Part shown: piece by piece, positions 9,664 to 19,300 of the stretch
Position numbering within the stretch: the first letter of the stretch is position 1
How the letters are laid out: each line of letters starts with the position of its first letter
Assembly: GCA_025175895.1 (NCBI GenBank)
Contig: CM045987.1
Coordinates: forward strand, 33,196,113 to 33,260,112
Source: Wurfbainia villosa
Taxonomy: Eukaryota > Streptophyta > Magnoliopsida > Zingiberales > Zingiberaceae
Direction of reading: 5' to 3'
Length of the DNA stretch: 64,000 bases
The notes under the pieces: model-generated
The model's input: the letters and a program-made list of their open reading frames with translations, nothing else
The model's database searches: none
Told to the model about the DNA's origin: nothing
Position numbers and translations under genes: made by a program

Positions 9664-11269
9664 TGTTGATGCAATCGGCCCAGGTCACGATTGACCAGAC
9701 TCGAGTTTGACTCGAGCGGTATTTTGATGTTCGACAAAATATATGATAATGTGATTGTCATGGGAAAGTCCAAGTCTTGAGTACTTATCATGGAAAGTCC
9801 AAGTGGGACACTTGGCAAGGGAAAGTCCAAGCTTGAGTCTTCGCAATTGGAAAGTCCAACTTGGGTTGGCATGGAAAGTCCAAACATGGGTCTTGGCAAG
9901 GGAAAATCCAAGCTTGAGTCTTGGAAATTGTAAAGCCCAACATGGGTTGGCATAGAAAGTCCAAGCATGAGTCTTGGCAAGGGAAAGTCCAAGCTTGAGT
10001 CTTGGCAATTGAAAAGTCCAACATGGGTTGGCATGGAAAGTCTAAGCATGGGTCTTGGCAAGGGAAAGTCCAAGCTTGAGTCTTGGCAAATGGAAAGTCC
10101 AACATGGGTTGGCAAGGGAAGTCCAAGGGTTGATATTGGCGGCGTAAAGTCCAAGCGGTAGTCTTGGCAGCGTAAGCTCAATGTGCCTTGACAGTGTAGA
10201 CCAGCTTAGCATGACAATAGCCGATGGAAGCACCAGAAGGCTAGCATATGGATGAATAAGTCATGGATGACTTAGAGGGATTCGATTGGCGTGAGGTTGA
10301 TGGAGGTGGCTAGAAGGCTTAGGTCTTGACTAAGGGTGGTCTATCAAGTATAAGGGCATCATACTTGGGGTTAAATCTCATGGTTGAGGTTATCAATCGA
10401 CTGGAGCTTTGGACCAATCGATTGGTCAAGTGTTTTGACACTTGACAGTCAAGTTAACTCTTGGTAGTCGATTGGAGTTATGAGCAGTTGACTGTCATGA
10501 GTCGACTAGGGTTTGACTGCGGCAAAATACCTTGGCAGTCGATTGCCATAATTGGGAAGTCGACTGATGACAGTCGACTGCCATGGAGGGCGCTGATCGC
10601 TGGTCGTCAGGAGTAGAATGCTGAGATCGCCGGTCACGGCCACGACCTTGGAAGTCGATCGTTGGGTAATGGCAACAACCGCCAAAGGTAATCATGGCTT
10701 GAATACCGAAGATAGATTAAGCCGTTGTCTCACAACGCATTTATTGGCAATGATCGGGTCTTATGGCGCTTGATCGCAAGCACCTAAATCAACCCGAGAT
10801 AAGCATAAAAGGATGAGCTTGGGGAGGATTTCAACAGTGATTTTTTGGGCGATTTTGGAGGGGAATTGTTGCTGCATTCCAGACCTTCAAAACCAATCCA
10901 AAGCAAGCAACAAGCAAGTAATCCAAAGTTCTTGTGTAATGTGTTCTTTACTTGTTTTTGTGTATTGCTTAGTGTATTTGTTGTATTTCATTGTATTACT
11001 TTTGTAATCGCTTGTACGAGGTTTCTCCATCTCTGACTTGTTGTCGAGAAGGAGTTTTAGTAATGGTGTGTTCATCACTCGAGCTCGTTGAGCTCACCCC
11101 GTGGAGTAGGAACCCTAAGGTTCCGAACCACGTTATATCGCTTTATGTTGTAATTGTGTTTGTCTTTATTTTTATTATTGCTATTATATACATTCCACTA
11201 CGCATAACAAGTTTTGTAGAGACGAACGCGCTATTCATCCCCCCTTTAGCGGTCATCAACGTTCCTACA
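9664..11269 (+). repeat. B 3' LTR
   Basis: 1606 bp, TGTTGATGCAATCGGCC to GTTCCTACA. It has the same modules as 1637-3248: minisatellite about 9757-10165, TCGACTG island about 10390-10770, hairpin CGTTGTCTCACAACG at 10723-10737, ATAAAAGG at 10805-10812. It differs from the 5' copy by many substitutions and by replaced decamer sites (for example GCGCTGATCGCTGG near 10590 where the 5' copy has a CAGTCGACTG). Confidence 0.92.
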
Positions 11270-12814
11270 AACTCTAGGGATGACTTCCCTTATGACCTTG
11301 GTTTTCCAAGACCTAGGTTGTGTTCCATAATCAAATGGAACACTATGATAGGTCTCCTTGGGCTTAGGTTTGTGACCCAAACCTTTCTTGCCCTTGGATG
11401 ATTTTTGTCTCTTAGGCCCTTGACTTTGACTCCTAGACCCTAGATTTTGGCAATTTGACCATTTAATTTGATTTTGTATCTTTTCAAGGGTCTTCTCCAT
11501 TTTCTCAAGTTTTGACCTCAAAACTTGATTTTCTAGCTCTAATTGCCCAATTTTTGAATTTTGATTTAGTGTTTGGGCATTATTATTTCCTCTAGGCATA
11601 TGTCTACCCTTCTTAGGGTTAATGCTTAAATGACCATTTACCTTCCTAATAGTTTCCCTAGGTAGAATTCTTCTAGGGACATTAGTCCCAAATTTCTCCT
11701 TAGTTGAAATAGGTCTAGAGTCATTATTTCTAGACTTGTCCTTAGACCTAAAATCAACATGTTTAGCCCCTAAGCAATAAAGCCTATTTCTAGTATGCTC
11801 TTTATGATAAATTGCAAATGAATTAAAAGCATGCTTTTGATTTTTACATAAAGAACGAGCATTATGAAAATATACCTTAGGGTTTGCTTTAAAAGCTCCT
11901 CCTACATTGTTGACTCCTTATTGGCCTTTCTTCCTCCCCCTAGAACATTGACTCCTATAATGCCCCTTTTGTTGGCACTTGAAGCACACCACGTGCTCCT
12001 TACTCTTCCTAGTGGCGACTCCAACATCCTTTGATTTTTCTTGAATTTTTGGCATCGGTTGAGTCTTCTTGACCTTCTTAGAACACTTGCTTTTATAGTG
12101 CTCATATTCCCTATACTCAAAACACATAATATATTTTTTTATTTTGAATTAATGTACTTGGGTTACCTTCCGTGGTAGGGGAATATTGAACTTCCTCTTC
12201 TTCTCGACCGGAGGTAGATGCTTCCTCTTGAGTTAGCTCTGGTATTGAAGTTTGTCTAGTCTCCTCCCCCTCAATCCTAGAGGTAGAGGCTTCCTCTACT
12301 TCTTCATCTTCCACCGATCTAGAAGTTGACTCCTTCTCAACTTCCGACTCCTCACTTTCTTGTGAGGATGAGCTTGTTTCTTCGGCCTCCTCCTCAAATT
12401 GAGCCGATGATGGTTCTTCATGGAGCTTGGCTAATTCGCTCCAAAATTCCTTTGCATCCTTGTATTCACCTAACTTGGACATAACATCGTTAGGAATTAA
12501 ATCAATCAAGAATTTTATTACCTTATTACTTCTCTCGAATTCTTGGAGTTGTTCCTCGGTCCACTTTTTCATTTTGAGGAATCCTCCCTTAGGCCCTTTT
12601 GGAAATTTGAATCCTCCCATCAAGGTGGTCCAATCCTCGATGTTCATCATCATCATGAAGTCTTCAATCTTTACATTCCATTGATTGAAGCCTTCTCATC
12701 CATAGAACGCATATGAAATTGGGGTGTTGATGTCTCATCCCAATTTCTCTTCAAACTCCATCTTCTTCCTCTAGCAGTGTTGCCTTAGTTGTCAAACCTT
12801 GAAGAGCGGTCTCA

Positions 12815-12826
12815 CTCTGATACCAC
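12815..12826 (-). other. Primer-binding site of A
   Basis: The reverse complement reads GTGGTATCAGAG, just inside the LTR edge at 12828. It matches the initiator tRNA-Met primer site used by B, D, F and H. Confidence 0.85.
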
Positions 12827-12827
12827 T

Positions 12828-14398
12828 TGTTGGGAATTGGATCGTCACTAGAGGGGGGGGGTGAATAGCACATTCGTTGACGAAGATGGAATTCGTTCAC
12901 GTGCTTGCTACAATTATATTAGTATGCAACAGAAATAAAAAATACAATACAAATACAAATACACAAGCACAAATACACCAAGATATAATATGGTTCGGAA
13001 CCTTAGAGTTCCTACTCCACGGATTGAGCTCGACTGAGCTCTAGTGATGCAAATAACACCACTAATCACAAACACTCTTTCTCGACAACAAGTCGAAAGC
13101 AGAGAAACCTCTTATAACAATTACAAAAGTAATACAAGAAATAAACAAGTAAATACAACTAAAATATACAAAAGAATGTAAAGAACACTTTACAAAAGAT
13201 CTTTTGGAAGCTTACTTATTGATTGTCTTAGACTAGCTTTGAAGGACTGGAAAGCACTAACTAGTCCCCTTCAAATCGCCCAAGAAAATCCTTGTCAAAT
13301 CCTTCTCCACGAGCTACTTTTATAACCTGCATTCGGGATGGATTCCGCTTAGCAGTCGACTGATCGCGACCATCAGTCGACTACTCCTGTAGCCGTTGTC
13401 TCACAACGATTCGAGCCACGCTGGATAAGTTCCAACGGATAGACCATCAGTCGACTGATCATGCTTCCATTCGACTGTCAAACCCTAGCAGTCGACTTGG
13501 AAACATTTTGTGCCCTTTCCTCGACCATTAGTCGACTGACCTCCATGGCAGTCGATTGCTCAAGCTATCAGTTGACTGCCAAGGCCTTTTGCCACAGTCG
13601 AACCCTAGTCGACTCACAGCAGTCGATTGGTCATAATCCTAGTCAACTGCTACAAGTCGACTCGGCTGTCAAGTGTCAAAGCACTTGACCAATCGACTGG
13701 TCCAAAACCCCAGTCGACTGATAACCTCAACCATGAGGTTTAACCCCAAGTATGATGCCCTCATACTTGCTAGACCACCCTTATCTATACCTAAGCCTTG
13801 TAGCCACCTCCGTCAGCCTCACGTCTATCGGATCCCTCCAAGTCATCCATGACTTGTTCATCTATACACTAGCCTCCAGATACTTCCATCGGCTATTGTC
13901 ATGCTAAGCTGGTCTATACCGCCAAGCACATTTAGGCTTACGCTGCCAAGACTACCGCTTAGACTTTACGCCGCTAAACCATTGGACTTATGCTGCCAAG
14001 ACTCCCGCTTGAACTTTATGTCGCCAATATTAACCCTTGGACTTCCCTTGCCAACCCATGTTGAAATTTCCATTTGCCAAGACTCGAGCTTGGACTATCC
14101 CTTGCAAAGACTCATGCTTGGACTTTCTATGCTAACCCATGTTGGACTTTCCCATTTGCCAAGTGTCCCACTTGGACTTTCCATGCCAAGTACCCATAAC
14201 TTGGACTTTCCATTGTCAAGTACTTAAGACTTGGAATTTCCCATTGCCAAGACTCATGCTTAGACTTTCCATACCAAATACTCATGACTTGGACTTTCCC
14301 ATGACAATCACATTGTCATACATTTTGTCGAACACCAAAATACCGCTCGAGTCAAACTCGAGTCTGGTCAATCGTGACCTGGGTCGATTGCACCAACA
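12828..14398 (-). repeat. A 5' LTR
   Basis: 1571 bp on the minus strand, from TGTTGGTGCAATCGACC (right end) to CCCAACA (left end). Modules read right to left: minisatellite about 14300-13920, AGTCGACTG island about 13740-13335, hairpin CGTTGTCTCACAACG at 13394-13408, and the CTATTCACC end with a run of C near 12860. Confidence 0.9.
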
Positions 14399-14850
14399 CT
14401 CTTCTCCTTCTACAAATTTAAAAGGCAATTCATCCATGATAATTATTCTAACTAATATTTTTCTAGATGCATCCTGATCAAATTTTTAAAAAATGAGAGA
14501 TCTCTCACCCTGTTTTGCACCAACTTGAAAACTTAATTGTGTTTGATTTGTTTCAATAGCATGAGGATGTTTCTTGCATGAGGTCATATGAGATTTCAAA
14601 CTTGTTATTCCATTCTTGTATGGATCGCAAAAAAACTCTTTATCACAATAATTGTATTTGACTTTAATCTCATTAGCGACATTAGTAAACTTCGTAAAAT
14701 GCTCTCATACCTCACTTCTTGGTTTTATTATTTTCTGTTTGCTTACTTTTCCTGCCACAGGTGATCTTATACCTACTGAAGATCCAGATTGTGGCATTGA
14801 ACAACTATTATCAACATTCATATTTGAAAGATTTCTTTACATTGACATCT
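14399..14850 (-). pseudogene. hAT transposase N-terminus, broken
   Basis: Read on the minus strand from an ATG at 14850, the frame encodes a BED-type zinc finger: an EHFTKF segment, then YNYCDKEFFCDPY, then LKSHMTSCKKH, giving the Cys-Cys-His-Cys/His pattern that binds the transposon ends. The region after it (FDQDASRKILV, then MDELPFKFVEG) is the conserved start of the plant Ac/RICESLEEPER-like hAT catalytic region. In-frame stops include TAA at codon 4, TGA where a BED finger usually has Trp, and TAA after the SLIF segment. The frame is then cut by element A at 14398. No functional product. Confidence 0.82.
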
Positions 14851-15528
14851 AAAAAAACATACAATTCATTAAAAAATTATATATAACTATTTTACTAGAT
14901 TAACAATTTAGAATTATAACCAAACTATGCCCCTAAACCTAAAAATTTTACTATTCATGAATCATGATCATCATCATTAAATTCATGAAATCCTAAAAGT
15001 GTCATGCAATAAAACAACTAAATAAGTATGGTAAACTAACCGTCGATCGTCGGAAATTAAAAGTTGAAACCCGGAGTGGAGCCTGGGAGATGAGACGGAG
15101 ACAGAGACAGAGACGAAGATGGAGAGTTGAGAATTAAGGTTTAGGATGAGACGGAGACAAAGGGTGAACTGACAAAGGCAGAGGCCAAAGAGAGGGCTTC
15201 GGAGAGTCGGTGAGAGACTGAGAATGAAATGTTAGGATTGTCAATCGGAGAAAATTGCGAGTTCGCGATTTCACGAATCGCGATTTTAGACTAAATCGCG
15301 ATAAGCAATCGACTGGGAAAGCAGTCGACTATTTATTTACATCAGTCGACTTCTTCGGCTAAAATCAGTCGATTCGGTTAAACCGAATTTTTTTTATTCA
15401 AATCCGAAACCAAACCAAAAAAACCCGAATAAACCGATATTTTTTAGTAAAAAATTGAATTTTCGATTGAACCAAACCGAAAGTTCAATCAATTTTTTCG
15501 GTTTAATCAACTGATTGTACACCCCTAA
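14399..15528 (-). mobile_element. hAT DNA transposon, 5' part, interrupted by element A
   Basis: On the minus strand the element starts at 15528 with TAGGGGTGTACAATCAG, a hAT-type terminal sequence. A stretch follows rich in CGGTTT/AACCGAA words common at plant hAT ends, and then the start of a transposase (14850-14399). ATCAAGGA just outside 15528 is a candidate 8-bp duplication copy, unpaired because the other end lies beyond the window. Subterminal AGTCGACT copies occur at about 15309-15375. Element A's end at 14398 cuts the transposase frame. Confidence 0.75.
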
Positions 15529-16186
15529 TCAAGGATCCTTAATGTCTTTTGCTCACGAACAACACAGTACGACGATCCTCTTTTGCACAATTGTAGCCAC
15601 TTAGCCGTCGAGCAACACCCATGGGCCATGGAAGGATTGGATGGTTAGCACGGTGAAAAATTTACTATAATGAATCACATCAATCTTTAAAAATGAAAAA
15701 GTCTTTCGAAGATATTTATTTTATTACCTAAATATCTGATATCATAAAAAAAAAAACAACCAACCACCCCCAGGCAACGTCGTCAACATCTTCCCACAAA
15801 TAAAATATCCAAAGCAGAGCTTTTATGAGAAAGCGGAACACATAATATAGACTTAAAGTAGAAATTATTCAATTAAAGTGAGATCATGCAATGATGCAAC
15901 AATAAAAAGCAACAATTCCAGTTTAGAATATCTAGGGATGAAAGACTTAGAAATAAGATATTTTTGGATAATAAATAATTTATTTATTTTTTATTCGAAT
16001 ACATCTTCGTCTCCCTCAAATTCCACCTCCACAAGGGGATCAAAAGGAAGAAAATTTTATCAGAACTCAGCTTAATCCATTCTCTACTTACTTTTCAAGC
16101 ATAACTTTAAAAGACATTCTTACCTTAAATAATCTGTTTTCTCTACTGGTACACAGGCACAGAAAATACTGATCTATATAATCTTC
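15529..16186. other. Intergenic, no gene seen
   Basis: AT-rich sequence between the hAT end and the poly(A) signal of the host gene. I see no coding potential, structured RNA or recognisable transposon. Confidence 0.6.
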
Positions 16187-16192
16187 TTTATT
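16187..16192 (-). terminator. Candidate polyadenylation signal of the host gene
   Basis: The reverse complement is AATAAA, 116 bases downstream of the stop codon at 16308, at a normal distance for a plant 3' UTR. Confidence 0.5.
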
Positions 16193-16307
16193 TCCCTTCT
16201 TCCCTATTACACAAGGCCACAGAAAAATCTGAAGGATATTGAGCTAAAAACATTCCATTACAAGGTCATAATTTTCACAGCTGATAGTTCGAACCATTGA
16301 AAAGTTG

Positions 16308-19300
16308 CTACTGCATCATCCACTGTGCAATGTCCTTGCGGAAAACACCTTCGAATCGTCTTATTCCTCCATATTCAAATGCTCCAAGGTTTGATGGCAT
16401 GGAAGAAACATGCCTGTACTGGCCATGCCAGCCTACTGGATTCATCGGACGCATCATCATGGCTATAGTCGGGAAAGCTCTCATCTGGAAGCCCCAAGGA
16501 GTAAAGAACAATCGACCTCTCCTGATCTGATTAGTGATGCGCGTGATGCTCCTCTGGGTTCGAAGACGATAAGTGGGGATCATGGCATGGTGGGGGATGG
16601 GAGGGCTGGTGGTTTGAGGCTTCTCGACACAGGCAACAATTTGGGAAGATGGTTTAGCTTTGTCCAGATAACGTAGAATCCAATTCCCTAAACTCTTCCC
16701 TGCTGCGAGGTCCTGCTTTTGTATGTTCATGTGAACTTTGACAGCCACATCGAACACACTGCGAACCCTCCTGAAGACATTTACCGGGTAGAACATACAT
16801 CAAGTCTAGAGGTGTACACGGTAAATAAGACTAGACAATATTCTATCACGATTGCTGTTTATCACTAACATCACAAAAGTATAAAACATCAAAATCTGAG
16901 AGGTCTAAACATGAAATATCAATTGACACTCAAAATAGCCACTATTAATGGAATAGAGACAATGTATAAGCAGAAAAATGTGAAAGTACAAATAATACGA
17001 AACAGCTTCATGAGTTCAATAGAAAATTAGCAGAAGCTTGAGTCTGCAATAGTGAACAGGAATATGGATACCGAACCAACAAACTGCTGTTGAAACTTGG
17101 GAGTAATAATCAGTTCCTTGAAAGAATTAGTAAATGACCTCTTGCTTCTCTTGTTCTGGAAAGTAATGATTGGTCATGCCATGGCCAACATTTCTTCTCA
17201 TTCACTTGACAGGAAGTGGGAATTGCGCAATACCATATTCTCAGATGAGAAATGCTGATGAGCCTTTTTGGACACCATATTAGATAATCAGTGATTTACC
17301 ACTTCCCATCCAGACCTTATCCGGTTTTATTAGATGGTTTCTTGTGTTGCAAAGTTTTGATGACAGTACTTGATTTGTAATTGCCACTACGGCTTTGATA
17401 CCGAGTGCTATTGATCCACCCCATACTTGTTTTCCTACGGATAAAAGAAAATTGCCGATTTCTCTCCATCTAAAAATAGAATTGGATCATATTTGAAAAG
17501 AAAACTAGGAAGGAGCTGAAGAGATAAAAAGAATTTTCTAATATCACTTTTTCCCTCCATTTCCTTTGATGGAAATGAGGAGGGAAAGAAAAAATAGGAA
17601 AATTTTCTCTATATTGTTTTTATCCAATTTGGACGAAAAACTCATTTTCACATATAAAGGAGCACAGATACAAACTTAAAAATTCAAAATTATTGTTACC
17701 TTTCAAATCTATCTTTAATAAATATTTAAAAAAAATCAGTTTTTCCCCTTCTTTTCTTCTTTCCCAGAAAAGTGTTGGACAAAAAGTATTTCACAATTCT
17801 TTTTCTATGAGTATTTTTTTCTTATCATTTTTTCCTAGCTATTGCCTTCATTTGTAGGAAACATAGCCTAACACTTAGTAGTACTGGTTGATGCCTTAGT
17901 TTTGCATAGATATTTGGTAATTTCTCTCTAAATCTAATCATAGAGAGTTTTATAATTCTTAAAAAAGATTTTTGCATTGTATCATTGTATAAGACAATTA
18001 AATCTAGAAAAATTAAAACTCATTGCCCAAATCTTCTCAGTTGATCAGTCCTTGGCCGACACAAATTTTGAAGTTGCCTATATTATGGCATATATGGCGC
18101 ATTTCGCAGGGAGTGATGTCCCTTCTCATGAACAGTGTGAAAACTCGTGCGCCACTTGAGCTCCAAGTTTTTTCCTCTTTTTTATTGTCCCAAAGGTGAA
18201 TGACCAATCAAGAAAGCCTCTACCCTCTGGGATCTACTTTGATTCCTTTGGACATACAATAAATAAACAGAAGGTTTTACCATCATGCATTTTTATTAGC
18301 AAAAGTTTCATCTGCTTATTTTGAAATAGACCAGGGATTCCATGTATGCTAACATAACAAAGGCACCACTTTTCCATCGATCCTCATGGATGTGGAAAGA
18401 ACATGTGTTAATCTCCAAGTGCTCCCTGTTTTACCTAAGGGATGGTAAAGAAAGGGGAACATCTCAAATTAGGTAAATGACAACTCATGTAACCCAGATT
18501 TTTTATTTGAACTTGTAAGTGTAAATTAACATATGCAGCTTAAAACTTTATTTGGTTTATTTAAATTAATTCAGATTTAAAATTCTAAGCTACCTTATAG
18601 TTTATAACTTGTAAGTTTTTAACTTATAATCCTTGTTCTACATGTGATAAATATTGCCAATATTAATATAAATATTTTTTAAGTATTTCAATATCAATTG
18701 AAAGGGAGCCTTGGTGCAATGGTAAAGTTGTTGCCATATGATCTAAAAGTGATAGGTTCAAGTCATGGAAATAACTGCAAAGCAGAGTAAGGCCACGCAC
18801 AATAGACCATTCCCCAAGACTCCACATTGACAGAAGCTTTATGCACTGCGCTTCTTTTTTTTAATTTCAATATCAATCATAGATAACCACATATAGTATA
18901 TGTTATGTGAAGTCTTTTCAAATATGCTTTCAACATATTGCTTTAAGAAATAAGATCTATAAATGGTATAGAATTTTAAATTTTATTTTATAAAATATAT
19001 AATGCGAGCATCACGCCACCTAATAAATAGAGGAAAAGGTTGTGTTTTGGCATTAGATCTTGAATTCTCTATAGACTTTTATTCAGAGGTATGCAAGTTT
19101 TGCTAAGAATACATTTTCCATGACATACCAGTATTTATGAAGGTTGACAAACAAAGGAGCCTTGGAATCCATTCATTTGAAATGTGGTTGAAAAATGAAA
19201 GTTAAAGTTGTCAAAGTTGAAGTTGAAGTGACAAAAGAAGTTTGGCGGCAAAGTGAACTATGCTATCCATAATGTTTATCGTGATGGGGACTCTAAGCGG

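Larger units (their letters stand above)
1637..11269 (+). mobile_element. Element B: gag-only LTR retrotransposon inserted in A's gag
   Basis: Both LTRs are present (1637-3248 and 9664-11269), with a primer site at 3251, gag at 3315-4980, a long non-coding tail and a polypurine tract before 9664. The target duplication AACTC is exact at 1632-1636 and 11270-11274. Joining the flanks restores element A's gag order. The first base pair of the 5' LTR has changed (TA in place of TG). The internal tail is interrupted at 6492-9304 by solo LTR J. There is no pol: between the gag stop and the 3' LTR no protease, integrase or RT motif appears. Insertion of one family member into another in opposite orientation is clear here. 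Confidence 0.92.
1398..12761 (-). pseudogene. gag: Element A gag, broken (two segments: 12761-11275 and 1636-1398)
   Basis: The start is the ATG at 12759-12761, the same place after the primer site as in elements B, D and F. It encodes a copia-type Gag: an N-terminal domain containing VIKFLIDLIPND, an acidic Ser/Glu-rich linker, two zinc knuckles (CX2CX4HX4C; the first reads CFEYREYEHYKSKC, with the second cysteine replaced by tyrosine), then a basic tail ending in VIDSR at 1398. It is disrupted by a frameshift near 12120, further frame breaks near 11900 and 11600, and the insertion of B. No product is expected. Gag would form the virus-like particle and bind element RNA. Confidence 0.85.
1058..14398 (-). 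mobile_element. Element A: gag-only LTR retrotransposon, split by B and entered by C
   Basis: A reads right to left. Its 5' LTR is 12828-14398, the primer site is at 12815-12826, gag runs from 12761 down to 11275 and resumes at 1636 down to 1398, and its 3' tail is 1397-1058. The gap 1637-11269 is element B, bounded by AACTC duplications. A's 3' LTR is beyond the left edge. Its right end, CACCAACA, abuts a hAT transposase reading frame, so A inserted into that transposon; CTCTT at 14399-14403 would be one target duplication copy. No protease, integrase or RT coding is visible. The outer order of events is hAT first, then A, then B and C. Confidence 0.85.

Noticed and set aside
16297..16676. 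Plus-strand frames of 77 and 88 codons
   Set aside because: Antisense of the host gene's second exon.
16771..16796. ATG at 16796 as the start of a 162-aa single-exon protein
   Set aside because: The 26 bases in front of 16770 end in a good acceptor (TGTCTTCAG), and joining to exon 1 gives a continuous longer protein; the ATG is intronic.
18699..18863. A tRNA gene
   Set aside because: A and B boxes are present, but the body continues into SINE sequence, no cloverleaf closes, and it is flanked by a 14-bp duplication.
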